From the IMG/VR virus record IMGVR_UViG_3300030101_000247, positions 1 through 37,822 of that record: a DNA stretch of 37,822 nucleotides; one strand, written 5' to 3'. The translations under genes were made by a program, and so were the position numbers. Shown in pieces: positions 15,714 to 26,511 of the stretch; the stretch's first letter is position 1; each line of letters opens with the position of its first letter. The notes under the pieces are model-generated. The model saw only the letters and a program-made list of their open reading frames with translations. It was not told the DNA's origin and did no database searches. Origin of the DNA: a virus.

Positions 15714-18143
15714 ATGGCAGAAATTAAAAAACCACAACGCTACGGCAAAGGTGGTAGGTTCAGCCGTATGAATATAGATGCAGGGTTACGACCCATAGAA
15801 ATGCAATCTAGAATTACGACTGACGCAATGCAGCGTCAAGCTACGCAGCAATTTAACATAGACAAGATGCAGATATCTAGCTATGAAAGAAACGCAAAAC
15901 TGCAAGAGCAGAATGCAAAAGAAATCTATAAAACTGAAATAGAGGCACCTTTCAAAGCTAGATCTGAAGCTATAAAAAGAAACGCTGATACCGAGATACA
16001 AGGACTACAGCGACAAAGTAAAGAGTATGAAAAATTAGCAAGCGTATGGCAAAGACTTAGTCCTACCCTTGCTAAAAGTTTTTCTACTCTAGCAGGCAAC
16101 ACACAAAAGTATTTAGATACTGAACAAGCTATAGATCAGTTTGAGGAGTTAACTAAAAGTGGTGCACTAGACGCAGCATTTGGTATTAACGAAAGACTGC
16201 ATCAAACTAACGCTTTTACTGATATTGTTAATAGAGAGTTTGACGAAGAAGAACGTGCTAGAAAAGGTGACATTGATGCTAAGGTTAACGCTACGTTTTT
16301 GCGAAACACAATAAATACCAGAAACCCTGTACTTCAACAGTTATTGTATAATGCTTTTGAACAAGGCTACGATGGCATACAGGATCAATGGTATGGTGAA
16401 ATAGAAGGAGAACTTGACAAAGTTAATGTTGTTAGGTATACACAGCAAAAAACTTTACAGCTAATAGAAAATTTGGGATATGATCCTAAATCAGAATTAG
16501 GCTTAAAGATGCAAAAGTATGCTAGAGCCAAAGCATTAACTCAAGAAAACCAACTAACTTTAGAACAAGAGTTTCTACAACGTAAAGAGATTATAGATAC
16601 TGGCGTAGATAAAATACAAGCTGCATTAAAAAGTGGTACATACGAAGAAGCAAATGCTCAATGGAAACATGTACATACACAAACTGTAGCTATACCAGTT
16701 AAAAATCAACAAGGGGTATACTCTAGAAATCTAAGTGTCAACCCTATGTCTGAATACAAAAGCTGGGTTGAAGCAAACGTAGACGATGTAAGATTTTCTG
16801 GAGCTGGTGGATTACTACGGGCTCAAGAAGTACTACTAGGTAAGACTGCTACAAATCCGAATGGATGGCAACTAAACGGAGCTAAAGGTAACGGTAAGAA
16901 TGATCGTCTGTTAAGTAGATTCCCTAACTTTGAGCAAGAGTTCTACGAGATGTGGTCTAAATCACACGAGAAGAATAAAAAAACTAGTAAGATTATACAG
17001 GATGCTAAACACAAAGCAGCAGCATCAGAGTTTGAACAGAGGTTATTAAACGGCGATTACAAAGGCAAAGACGGTAAACAGTTTAACGAAGAGTTCTGGA
17101 ACGATTGGTCATCTAGTAATGGCAATCCAAAAGCTAGAGAAGTTTTCGGTACAGCTATAGGTTTTGCTACTGATAAGATTGACGTAAATACAGTCAACAG
17201 TAATTTAGTTAAAGCTTACAGACGTGGCGATTTAATGACAGCTTACATGTCATGGGCTACATCATACTCTGACGAAAATCAAGAGATTGGATTTATTGTA
17301 AAAGATATAAAAGATTTAGCATACAGCAAAGGTGTAGAAGTAAACAAACTTGACAACCTTTTACTTGATACATTTAAGGACAAGTTAAGAAAAGTATATG
17401 GTCACGACTCGCTAACTCAGGTACAAGACGATTCTTCTACGAACAAAGCACAACAAATACTAGGTGCAACACTAAGCATTTTTGCCGAAACTGCAGGATC
17501 TAATAGGTCTGTAGAAGAAAGATACAATGAAGCAGTGGTTGCAGTAGATGCTTTGTTAGGCATTAAAGATGGTCAAGTAGCAAACTTTGATGATGATGGT
17601 TATCGTGGACAAGGTATCTTTAGACAGAAACGTACTACTAAAGGTGGTGTTATATTTGTTAGAGACGCTGGACAGGTATTTGGTAATACAACTTCTATAG
17701 AGATTAGTGATGAGCTAACTGGACCATTTGGTGGACAGCTAAAAGGTGATAACAGAAAAACAGCTTTGTTTAATCTAATACAGGAACAGGTTAATAATAA
17801 AGGTATATCAAATCTAGATCTATATAACTTCTTAAAAGATGAACCTACAAATAATAGATTATTAAATCATATTGCAAACGAACAGATGGGTGATGTAGAC
17901 CCTGTTAAATTTAAGAATGAGCTAAGGCAACGAGTAGATATAGATGCTGAGTTTAAAAAGAATGCAATACAATGGGGTGCTAAACAATGGTGTGATGATT
18001 TCCTTGGTGCTACTGCTACAGGTGATGTCGGTGCAGATGCATTCAGTGTATGTGTACAAGCACTAGAAAAAGAAACAGGAACACAAGCATGGGAGTTTTT
18101 CCTAAACCCTGCTCTTAGAGAACAATTACAGAGGACAGAATGA
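15714..18143 (+). CDS. Internal core protein, T7 gp15-like
   Basis: The 809-aa protein is close in size to T7 gp15 (747 aa) and lies between gp14-like and gp16-like genes. It is hydrophilic, largely helical, with long stretches of alternating charge from about residues 30 to 120 (many K, E, Q) and few motifs. In T7 this protein is part of the ejected core that forms a periplasmic tube and motor for genome entry. The stop overlaps the next start by ATGA. Similarity to known cyanophage proteins cannot be checked here. Confidence 0.78.
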   Translation: MAEIKKPQRYGKGGRFSRMNIDAGLRPIEMQSRITTDAMQRQATQQFNIDKMQISSYERNAKLQEQNAKEIYKTEIEAPFKARSEAIKRNADTEIQGLQRQSKEYEKLASVWQRLSPTLAKSFSTLAGNTQKYLDTEQAIDQFEELTKSGALDAAFGINERLHQTNAFTDIVNREFDEEERARKGDIDAKVNATFLRNTINTRNPVLQQLLYNAFEQGYDGIQDQWYGEIEGELDKVNVVRYTQQKTLQLIENLGYDPKSELGLKMQKYARAKALTQENQLTLEQEFLQRKEIIDTGVDKIQAALKSGTYEEANAQWKHVHTQTVAIPVKNQQGVYSRNLSVNPMSEYKSWVEANVDDVRFSGAGGLLRAQEVLLGKTATNPNGWQLNGAKGNGKNDRLLSRFPNFEQEFYEMWSKSHEKNKKTSKIIQDAKHKAAASEFEQRLLNGDYKGKDGKQFNEEFWNDWSSSNGNPKAREVFGTAIGFATDKIDVNTVNSNLVKAYRRGDLMTAYMSWATSYSDENQEIGFIVKDIKDLAYSKGVEVNKLDNLLLDTFKDKLRKVYGHDSLTQVQDDSSTNKAQQILGATLSIFAETAGSNRSVEERYNEAVVAVDALLGIKDGQVANFDDDGYRGQGIFRQKRTTKGGVIFVRDAGQVFGNTTSIEISDELTGPFGGQLKGDNRKTALFNLIQEQVNNKGISNLDLYNFLKDEPTNNRLLNHIANEQMGDVDPVKFKNELRQRVDIDAEFKKNAIQWGAKQWCDDFLGATATGDVGADAFSVCVQALEKETGTQAWEFFLNPALREQLQRTE

Positions 18144-21100
18144 ACGAAGAAGAAAATCTAGAACTAAATCTTTTTCGCGAAGAAGAAGAACAAGTACCTA
18201 CAAAAACTGGTACTCCTGTTTTCTCTGCACCTTTCGGAGCAAAGTTTGGTAACAGCTCTGTAGATTTGGATATCAAAGAAAACCATGATACTATGAGACA
18301 AGAGTATAAAACATGGTGGGGTATGCCAAGAGGTGAAGAGAAAACTAAACTACAGGAAGAATTTAATCAAAAGTATTATGGACTATCTACACAAGAAGTT
18401 CGTGATAATACACGTGCTAACGCCACCAGCATGTATGGTACAACACCGGGCAATCACCTAAAGAATCTATTTGAAGGAATGTCTGTGCCCGGGGTGGGTA
18501 CAATAGACTTTGCTATGGATACGTTAGGTGCTATTATTCCGGGATTTGATAAAGTAGATGAGAAGTACGATCAAGCAACTATGTTTGATAATGATGTACA
18601 TCAAGCCTTACGTAGGCTATCATCACTTGTTATACCCGGTATTATGGGAGGTAATGCTGTACAAGGCACTATCAATGCCAAGTTTGCTGGAGGTGCTTTA
18701 CTTAGTAAACCTTGGTTTAATAAACTACTAGCTACTGGTACTGCTCACGGTATATTAGATATGGGTATCACATACCTAAACGATATATCTGATGAACAGA
18801 CTATGACTGACGATCTAAGTCAGATGTTTCCTAAAACATTTGGCCCGGGCGGACGTCTACCACTACTAGACTTTTTTAGAACTAATAACAGTACAAGTCC
18901 ACAGATGCGTAAACTAAAGAACACACTAGAGGCTGCACCCTTTGCAGCGTTTGGTAGTGTTATAGGTGGTTACGCAGACCTTAAAAGAGGTTTTAAAACT
19001 ATGGACTGGTTTGAGCCTTTGGATGAAGCATCAGCTGCTTACAAACAACTAAATATAGAACTAGGTGCTGATGAAGCAAAACTAATACGTATACAAGAGA
19101 TCGATGAGTTGTTGTCTCTAGGTGACGCAAACATGAGTAGAGCTACACAAGATCTACTGATTAATGAGAAGCTACAACTAGAAGACGCTCTAAATGGTGT
19201 AGATAGTATAGATGATGTCGTACGTAGAGAAGATGCTATAGCAGACTTAGAGAACACTGCAGCTGTTGAGAATAAACTAGCTGACTTTGAGCAACTAGAG
19301 TTGGATCTTAATGTTAATAATCTAGATCCTGATCTTAACGCTGACATATTAACTGATGCACAAAAAGCTAAACAAAGCGTACCTCCGGGTAATGTTGCAC
19401 AGAACATGGCAGATACTACATCTATAAAGAATGGTCCTGACTTTTCTACTGGTGACCCTGCTCCTATCATAACTCCTAGTATGAGAAGAAAAGGTCTAAT
19501 GGTAGGCTCAACCTCTCGTGATGTTGTTATGGGTGTTGGTGAAGCTTCTAGATTGATAGGTAGATTTGACGGTGTTGTAGATGGCGTTAGATGGGGTAGC
19601 AAAGAGATGAACTCTGCAGCGTGGGGTATCTTTAATGATATTATATCTGCACCTACCGTAGAAGATCTACGTGAGCTATTTATGACTACTAAAGACGTCA
19701 AGAATTTACTAGGCGGACTTTACAAAGTTGAGTATGCACCAGAAGATACAATACGTGGTACAGCCTTTGCTATTAAATATCTATTTGACAGATTCTTAGG
19801 TAGACCTATAGCTGAATCATCGGCTAGAGTTATGGATACACTAGGAAGAGAAGTAGATACACTTGCAAATGCACTTGATGAAATGGCACCATCGGTTGAT
19901 AGAAACCGTGCTATGGATCTTATCATAGGTAAGCTAGAATTTCTACTTGACGAGTATGCAGTTAATAAATACATATCTGGTTGGCAGCTACGTAATAAAA
20001 ACTGGTTTGACCAGACACCGCCAGCTAGTGCAACAGCAGCTATAGAAGGTCTAACTAGAGAGTTCCAAGCTGCAGAAAACAGCATACACGCTAAGAACAG
20101 AGCATTTACAAAAGAACTAAAACGTCTACAAAAAGAGTTTCCAGAAGCACTAAAGCCATTGATGGATGCTTTCTCAGCTACTAACGGTGACGTTGACAAC
20201 CTTGCTAAACTACATAAGTGGGCAGCAAGTCAGATTACACCTTTAGGACTACTTAGAAGTCCTGACCCTAAGAACATGAACTTGTTTGCTAAGGCTACAT
20301 GGGGTGTAAGATATAATAATATGTTATCTGGTATATCTGCATTTAATGCTGGACTTGGTAATGGTGTACAGTTGCTGATGAGGCCACTGAATGGATTACT
20401 AGGCCATGCTGTTACAGGTAATGTAGAGGGTATTAAACGTACGCTATACTATAACTCTGCTGTATTCGAGACTAATAGACGTGCCTTAACTGATGCTTTC
20501 AGGATGATGAAAAAGACACATGCTGATCCGAAAGCTATGATGAATACATTTCGTAAGGACTTTGTATTTAAAACAGATAAGTCATGGGATATTATGGAGG
20601 ATATGGTTAAGGTATATGAGAAGGAAGGTAACTGGGGTAGAGCTTATCAGTACAAGATAGCATCTACACTGAAACAGATGGCTGGCATGAAGTGGCTACG
20701 TTTTGGTATGACTGGTATGGTATTTCCTGACGTGTTTACTAACACACACCTTGCTACTTATTTATCACGTGTCAACTCATATGCTGATATTATGGCTGAC
20801 CAAGGCTTTCCAAACTTAAAAATGTTGAAGCAAGCTGAGGCAGAAAACTATGCAAAGTATTTTGATCCTGACGGTCTAGTTAAGAATGATGTAGTAAAAG
20901 CAATGGCTGGTGAGATACAGCTAAACATAGATGATGGCTTATCTAATTATCTTACTGATGCAACTACAGCGTATCCTATACTAAAAGAGATAATGGCATT
21001 CCCACGTACAGCTTCTAACTACATGAAAGCTGGGTTGTCCTATACTCCTATATCTTCTATACCGGGTATTAATAAGTATGCTAAAACTATATATGCTAGA

Positions 21101-22288
21101 ACAGCAGATGATATAGCAGAAGCTCTTATGGATCATGGTATTAATATGTCTACTACTCCTAACGCTCAGGTTATCTTTGAGAACTTACGTGCAGAGTATA
21201 TAGGTAGGCAGGCGTTTGCTAACTTACTTACATTTACTTTATTCCAATACGCTCTTGCTGGTAACATACGTGGTAATGGCCACTACAATGCATCACGTAG
21301 AAACAAAGAAAGAGATCTAGGTCACGAACCTAAAACAATAAAAATAGGTAACAGATATGTAAGCTACAAAGGTCTTATAGGTATTGAGCATGTGCTTGCA
21401 CCTATAGCTGACTTAGCATACTACATGGGTGACATGGATGAGCACTTATTAGAAAACTGGATGTCTAAAATCTCATGGACTGTTGGTGCTACATTCTTAA
21501 ATGATTCACCATTGTATGGTCTCGAGAAAGTATTTGACATGCTTAACGGTAATGAACGTGCAGTATCACAGTTCCTAGCTGGAGCAGCTGTATCTACAGT
21601 ACCTCTTAGTGGTAGCTTCGGTGTGCTTGCTAATGCAATCGAAGGTGCACAAAAGGACATAGGAACTGATATTCAAGACTTCTTTAAAAATAGATTTCCC
21701 GGACTTAAAGGACAGTTGCCTGATTCAATCAATCCATGGAATGGTAAACCTATACGAGACATTGAGAACCCTGTATTGTCAGCACTTAATGCTATTAGCC
21801 CTGTAAAGGTTAGTGATCCAGAAGAACCATGGGAAGTATTCTTACGTGACATAGGTTATACAGGTATACATATGTTAAGATATGATAGCTCAGGCTCATA
21901 CGAGTGGAAACCAGAAGATCGTGAGATTATAAATAAGTACATGGGAGAGCAGAGACTAGATAAACAGGTTATGCGTATAATGAAGAATAAGTCATATAAA
22001 AAATTAGTTAAATCTATTGTAGCTTTGCGAGGTAATTATAGACCAGACAAGGATACAATAAAATTAAAAACAGATTTGTCACCCCTACATAGAGACTTAG
22101 ATCAATTAGTACGTGAAGCACAAAAGATTGCTGAACAGAAATACCTAGTCGATAAACCTCTTATACAACAAGCTATCTTTAATGCACAGTTAGCTAAACA
22201 AGCTATGAGAGAAGGTCGCGTAGATCAAGCATCTGAATTACAAAAGAAGGATGCACAACTTAAAAATCTTATAGAACACGGTAACTAA
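18140..22288 (+). CDS. Large internal core protein, T7 gp16-like
   Basis: The 1382-aa length matches T7 gp16 (1318 aa), and it follows gp15-like by a 4-base overlap. T7 gp16 carries an N-terminal transglycosylase domain; I see no clear catalytic Glu-Ser and GLMQ-type motif here, so wall cutting may be done by another protein or be absent. Hydrophobic segments are present near residues 160-200 and in the last third (for example the region around MVFPDVFTNTHLATYLSRVN). The C-terminal 150 residues are basic and helical. Probably ejected to form the inner-membrane end of the channel. Confidence 0.85.
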   Translation: MNEEENLELNLFREEEEQVPTKTGTPVFSAPFGAKFGNSSVDLDIKENHDTMRQEYKTWWGMPRGEEKTKLQEEFNQKYYGLSTQEVRDNTRANATSMYGTTPGNHLKNLFEGMSVPGVGTIDFAMDTLGAIIPGFDKVDEKYDQATMFDNDVHQALRRLSSLVIPGIMGGNAVQGTINAKFAGGALLSKPWFNKLLATGTAHGILDMGITYLNDISDEQTMTDDLSQMFPKTFGPGGRLPLLDFFRTNNSTSPQMRKLKNTLEAAPFAAFGSVIGGYADLKRGFKTMDWFEPLDEASAAYKQLNIELGADEAKLIRIQEIDELLSLGDANMSRATQDLLINEKLQLEDALNGVDSIDDVVRREDAIADLENTAAVENKLADFEQLELDLNVNNLDPDLNADILTDAQKAKQSVPPGNVAQNMADTTSIKNGPDFSTGDPAPIITPSMRRKGLMVGSTSRDVVMGVGEASRLIGRFDGVVDGVRWGSKEMNSAAWGIFNDIISAPTVEDLRELFMTTKDVKNLLGGLYKVEYAPEDTIRGTAFAIKYLFDRFLGRPIAESSARVMDTLGREVDTLANALDEMAPSVDRNRAMDLIIGKLEFLLDEYAVNKYISGWQLRNKNWFDQTPPASATAAIEGLTREFQAAENSIHAKNRAFTKELKRLQKEFPEALKPLMDAFSATNGDVDNLAKLHKWAASQITPLGLLRSPDPKNMNLFAKATWGVRYNNMLSGISAFNAGLGNGVQLLMRPLNGLLGHAVTGNVEGIKRTLYYNSAVFETNRRALTDAFRMMKKTHADPKAMMNTFRKDFVFKTDKSWDIMEDMVKVYEKEGNWGRAYQYKIASTLKQMAGMKWLRFGMTGMVFPDVFTNTHLATYLSRVNSYADIMADQGFPNLKMLKQAEAENYAKYFDPDGLVKNDVVKAMAGEIQLNIDDGLSNYLTDATTAYPILKEIMAFPRTASNYMKAGLSYTPISSIPGINKYAKTIYARTADDIAEALMDHGINMSTTPNAQVIFENLRAEYIGRQAFANLLTFTLFQYALAGNIRGNGHYNASRRNKERDLGHEPKTIKIGNRYVSYKGLIGIEHVLAPIADLAYYMGDMDEHLLENWMSKISWTVGATFLNDSPLYGLEKVFDMLNGNERAVSQFLAGAAVSTVPLSGSFGVLANAIEGAQKDIGTDIQDFFKNRFPGLKGQLPDSINPWNGKPIRDIENPVLSALNAISPVKVSDPEEPWEVFLRDIGYTGIHMLRYDSSGSYEWKPEDREIINKYMGEQRLDKQVMRIMKNKSYKKLVKSIVALRGNYRPDKDTIKLKTDLSPLHRDLDQLVREAQKIAEQKYLVDKPLIQQAIFNAQLAKQAMREGRVDQASELQKKDAQLKNLIEHGN

Positions 22289-22291
22289 CAC

Positions 22292-25210
22292 ATGGCTGTT
22301 ACACAAAACGTTTTTACAGGTAATGGCTCCACCACCACTTACTCATTTACATTTTCATATCTTAAGGCATCTGACGTGAAAGCGTCTATAAATGCAGTCG
22401 AAACTACAGCATTTACATTAACTAATGCTACGACATTACAATTTAATACTGCTCCGGCAAACGGAGATAACATTTTAATATTTAGAGAAACGGGTATTGA
22501 TGATCTAACAGCTACATTTTTTGCTGGTTCTGCCATTAAGTCAGAAGATCTGAACGATAACTTTACGCAGAACCTTTTTGTTACACAAGAGGTAAACAAT
22601 CGTTACCTAAGTATTCTTGGTGGTAACACTATGCAAGCTAACTTATTATTAGGTAAGGGTGTTGACATAGTGTTTGAAGGTGATATTGATGATCCTCACG
22701 AAACTACTTTAGAAGTTGAAAATCCTACATCTGATAGAATTATCACTCTTCCTAATGTGTCTGGTAACGTTGTTACTACAGGAGACACAGGTACCGTAAC
22801 GTCTACGATGATAACTGACGGTACAATAGTTGATGGTGACATAGCCAACACTACTATTACAGGTGGTAAGCTAGTTAACGATACTATTACTGCTACACAA
22901 ATAGCAAACAATGCTATAACAGTTAATGAATTAGCAGACGACTCTGTAGACAGAGCTGCTATTGTAGCTGATGCTGTAAACGGTAGTAAAATAGCGGACA
23001 ACAGCATTGACTCAGAACATTATGTAGATGGTAGTATAGATCATGTACATTTAGCTGGCGATGCAGTCGACGGTGATAACATAGCTGACGACTCTATCAA
23101 CTCAGAACACTATGTAGATGGGTCTATTGATACACAACATATAGCTGCAGATCAGATAACTAATGCACTTATAGCTGATAATCAAATAGACTCTGAGCAT
23201 TATGTAGATGGATCTATTGATCATGTACATCTATCTGGTGACTGCATAGACAGTGATAACATACAGGATGATGCTGTAGGTGCTGAACATATACAAGCTA
23301 ACGCAGTTACTGACTCCGAAATAGCAACAGGTACATTAGATAACAGATACTATACAGAAACAGAGCTAGATGCTGGGCAACTAGATAACAGATACTTTAC
23401 AGAGACAGAGCTTACAGGCGGATCTCTAGACGGTAGATACTATACAGAATCAGAACTAACAGGGGGAGCACTAGATGGCAGATACTACACAGAAACAGAA
23501 GCAGAAGCTAGGTTCCTTAGACAAGACTCTAGTGAGACTATTGCTAGTGGAGTTGCTTGGTCTAACTCTGATGCATTCGTGGCTACTACAGCTGCTATCA
23601 ATGCCCGTATTATTGACCTTGTCGATGATGTCGGTGGTTTTACTGCTATTGCTAACGAGACTTCTTTCCCAGATACTAACCCGCAAGCATCCAGCGGTAA
23701 GGCAGCTATTTTAAGTATTACTTCTATTGGCACAGCTCGTGCTCCTAGTGGTACAACTGTTACTATTGCTAACGGTAATGCTTCTAGTAATGCTACAATT
23801 ACGATTACTGGCGTACCAACTACATTGCCAGCAGGCTTCGGTGTATTAGTAGAATCCACAACTACATTACATACGTACACATTCCATAGACTTGTACCGA
23901 AAGCAACAGAGATTACTACAGTTGCAGCTAACGCTTTAGCTATTACAGCTGCTGCAAACAATGTAACAGATATAAATAACTTTGCAGATTTATATATAAT
24001 TAGTAGTAGTGCACCTACAGCAAGAGTAGATAGTACTGCTTTACAAGAAGGTGACTTATGGTATGATAGCAGTAACGATAACATACGTGTATATACTGGT
24101 AGCGTATGGTCAGCTGTTACTCCTACACAGGCGGTACTAAATGATATAGCTATTGTATCAGGTGCTGTAACCTTCCAAGAAGATCTAGGTCTAATTACTG
24201 ATCCAGTTACTACAGGTAGCTCAAACGGTTCACTAGATATAGTAGCAGATGCACTAGAGGATGAAATAACTTTAGCGATTACAGTCATTACCTCGAGCGG
24301 TAACAAGTATGTAGTAGATGGTGATACATCAAACCCTGCTAAAGCTCTTGAGTTGTACAAAGGTTGGACATATACGTTTGATCAAAGTGACAGTAGTAAT
24401 GCAAACCATCCTCTTAGATTTAAGACAGATGCAGGCAGCTACACAACTAACGTAACAGTAGTAGGCACACCGGGTAGTGCTGGTGCGTATACTAGAATTA
24501 CAATACCAGAGACACAGCCTACAGGACTTAGATACTACTGTACTCTACACGGTAATGCTATGGGTAACACCATAACTGTTAAGGATGATCCTATTAAAAC
24601 AGTTGCAGATAATATATCTAACATTACTTCTGTTATTACTGCTTCAACAAATGTTAATACTGTAGCTAACAATATAGCTAATGTTAATAATGTTGGTGGT
24701 AATATATCTAACGTTAATAGTGTTCATAGCAATGCGTCAAACATAAACAGTGCAGTATCTAATGCTTCTAACATTACTGCTGTTGGTGGTTCTATATCTA
24801 ATGTCAACTCAGTTGCATCTAATCTTAGCACTATCAACGACTTCGCTGCTAGATATCGTGTAGCTAGTTCTGCACCAACAAGCGGACTAGATGCTGGAGA
24901 TCTTTACTTTGATACCACATCTGACGAGCTCAGAGTGTACAACGGAACAGCGTGGCAAGGTGGTGTAACAGCTACAGGTAACTTAGCCGGACTAGGAGCT
25001 AACCAATTTAGCGGTAACATAACATTTACAGGTTCTCAAACTGTTGATGGTAGAGATTTATCAGTAGATGGAGCTAAACTAGATAACATAGAAGCAAACG
25101 CAACGGCAGATCAAACTGGTGCTGAGATTGCTACTGCTTTATCTGGACAAACTATTGCACCCAACGTAATTACAACAACAAACTTGACACTTGACTTCGG
25201 AACAATTTAA
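22292..25210 (+). CDS. Tail fibre protein, T7 gp17-like N-terminus, with cupredoxin-like domain
   Basis: The N-terminus to about residue 110 (QNVFTGNGSTTTYSFTF, NDNFTQNLFVTQEVNNRYLS) is the phage tail attachment domain of gp17. Residues about 230-330 hold three 30-residue repeats with SEHYVDGSID, then DNRYYTETEL-type repeats to about residue 405, all fitting a trimeric fibre shaft. Residues about 690-765 look like a cupredoxin: H706 (NHPLRF), C750-x2-H753-x3-M757 (YYCTLHGNAM). The end has N-I/S-N-V heptad-like repeats and a ENIEANATADQTGAEI-type ending. The fibre recognises the cyanobacterial surface. Confidence 0.88.
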   Translation: MAVTQNVFTGNGSTTTYSFTFSYLKASDVKASINAVETTAFTLTNATTLQFNTAPANGDNILIFRETGIDDLTATFFAGSAIKSEDLNDNFTQNLFVTQEVNNRYLSILGGNTMQANLLLGKGVDIVFEGDIDDPHETTLEVENPTSDRIITLPNVSGNVVTTGDTGTVTSTMITDGTIVDGDIANTTITGGKLVNDTITATQIANNAITVNELADDSVDRAAIVADAVNGSKIADNSIDSEHYVDGSIDHVHLAGDAVDGDNIADDSINSEHYVDGSIDTQHIAADQITNALIADNQIDSEHYVDGSIDHVHLSGDCIDSDNIQDDAVGAEHIQANAVTDSEIATGTLDNRYYTETELDAGQLDNRYFTETELTGGSLDGRYYTESELTGGALDGRYYTETEAEARFLRQDSSETIASGVAWSNSDAFVATTAAINARIIDLVDDVGGFTAIANETSFPDTNPQASSGKAAILSITSIGTARAPSGTTVTIANGNASSNATITITGVPTTLPAGFGVLVESTTTLHTYTFHRLVPKATEITTVAANALAITAAANNVTDINNFADLYIISSSAPTARVDSTALQEGDLWYDSSNDNIRVYTGSVWSAVTPTQAVLNDIAIVSGAVTFQEDLGLITDPVTTGSSNGSLDIVADALEDEITLAITVITSSGNKYVVDGDTSNPAKALELYKGWTYTFDQSDSSNANHPLRFKTDAGSYTTNVTVVGTPGSAGAYTRITIPETQPTGLRYYCTLHGNAMGNTITVKDDPIKTVADNISNITSVITASTNVNTVANNIANVNNVGGNISNVNSVHSNASNINSAVSNASNITAVGGSISNVNSVASNLSTINDFAARYRVASSAPTSGLDAGDLYFDTTSDELRVYNGTAWQGGVTATGNLAGLGANQFSGNITFTGSQTVDGRDLSVDGAKLDNIEANATADQTGAEIATALSGQTIAPNVITTTNLTLDFGTI
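23009..23278 (+). repeat. In-gene 90-bp (30-residue) repeat, three copies
   Basis: The string encoding DSEHYVDGSID starts at 23009, 23099 (as NSEHYVDGSID) and 23189, exactly 90 bases apart. Each unit continues with a second SID/AVD-type phrase and an ADD or ADN. Synonymous differences between copies show the duplication is not recent. The repeats form part of the fibre shaft. Confidence 0.85.
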
Positions 25211-26511
25211 TGGCAAAATTACTAAAACTAAGAAGAGGATCAACCTCTGGACATAGCAGCTTTACCGGGGCCGAGGGTGAAGTTACAATAGATACAACAA
25301 AAGACACAGCTGTAGTACACGACGGTTCTACAGCCGGTGGTCGGCCACTAGCTAGAGAAGACTTAAATAATGTCACCTCTGCTACCATTGCTGGAAAACT
25401 AGGTGCAGACTCTTTAACAACATCTAAACTTGCAGCTGGTGCTTTACCAACAGATGTAACCGTAGCAAGTGCTAATATAGTAGACGGTTCTATCGTAAAT
25501 GCAGATGTTAATGCAAGTGCTGCTATAGCTGGTACTAAGGTAGCCCCAGCATTTGGTTCACAAAACTTATCTACATCAGGAACTGCTGCAACTGGAGCGT
25601 TGACTGTCACAGGCAACATTGCAGTATCAGGAACAGTTGACGGTGTAGATGTAGCTGCACTTAACACAACTGTAGGTAACTTAGGAATATCTGGCGGTGC
25701 TATAGCAAGCGGAACAACAGCAACAACTCAGGCCGCATCTGACAATAGTACTAAAGTAGCAACAACAGCTTATACAACTACAGCTATATCTAATCTTGTA
25801 GACTCTAGCCCTAGTGCACTAAATACACTTAATGAATTAGCAGCTGCACTTGGCGATGACGCTAACTTCTCAACAACTGTTACTAACTCAATAGGAACCA
25901 AGTTAAACCATACTGGTGGTACAATGAGTGGTAATCTTGATCATAATGACAACGTAAGAGCTAGATATGGAAATAGTGACGACCTACAAATTTATCACGA
26001 TGGTAACCATAGTTATATAAACAACAATACTGGTGATTTTTACATACAATCTGATGGTAATATAAAATTAGAAAAAAAAGATGGTGGAGCTGATTATATC
26101 CATTGTATTGCGGGTGGTGCAGTAGAATTACATCACAATGGCAATAAAAAGCTTGAGACAAGTTCTACCGGAGTGTCTGTAACAGGTGCTTTAGTAGCGT
26201 CCGGTGACGTAACTGCATTCTCTGACTCTAGACTTAAGACTGAAATACACACAATTAAAGATCCGCTTGAGAAAGTAGATAGACTACGTGGTGTAACATT
26301 TAAGTGGTTGCATACAGATAAACCATCATCTGGTGTTATAGCACAAGAAGTACAAGAGGTATTTCCTGAGCTAGTTGTACCTGTAGACCACGAAGGTAAA
26401 GAAGTACTGTCTGTAGACTACGGTAAGCTAGTTGGTGTCCTTATCGAAAGTGTAAAGGCACTGAAAGCAGAACTAGATCAACATAAGGCTGACTGTGCTG
26501 GAGGTGCATAA
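25210..26511 (+). CDS. Tail fibre/adhesin with S74 intramolecular chaperone
   Basis: The 433-aa protein starts by TAATG overlap with the fibre gene. The C-terminal part (from about residue 335) is the endosialidase-type chaperone: S338-D-S-R-L-K343 gives the Ser/Lys pair with the five-residue spacing of the S74 family, then HTIKDPLEKVDRLRGVTFKW, SGVIAQEVQEVFPELV and a final helix LIESVKALKAELDQHK. The chaperone trimerises and folds the fibre, then cuts itself off, probably just before S338. The N-terminus has a LRRGSTSGHSSFTGAEGEV fibre motif and Ala/Thr/Gly-rich shaft. Confidence 0.88.
   Translation: MAKLLKLRRGSTSGHSSFTGAEGEVTIDTTKDTAVVHDGSTAGGRPLAREDLNNVTSATIAGKLGADSLTTSKLAAGALPTDVTVASANIVDGSIVNADVNASAAIAGTKVAPAFGSQNLSTSGTAATGALTVTGNIAVSGTVDGVDVAALNTTVGNLGISGGAIASGTTATTQAASDNSTKVATTAYTTTAISNLVDSSPSALNTLNELAAALGDDANFSTTVTNSIGTKLNHTGGTMSGNLDHNDNVRARYGNSDDLQIYHDGNHSYINNNTGDFYIQSDGNIKLEKKDGGADYIHCIAGGAVELHHNGNKKLETSSTGVSVTGALVASGDVTAFSDSRLKTEIHTIKDPLEKVDRLRGVTFKWLHTDKPSSGVIAQEVQEVFPELVVPVDHEGKEVLSVDYGKLVGVLIESVKALKAELDQHKADCAGGA

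Noticed and set aside
19039-19701. A 220-aa minus-strand frame inside the gp16-like gene
   Set aside because: It is Ser-rich shadow of a real coding sequence, has no ribosome site, and no other gene is on the minus strand.
23485-24360. A 291-aa minus-strand frame inside the tail fibre gene
   Set aside because: Shadow of the Thr/Ala-rich repeat codons; low-complexity product and no promoter.
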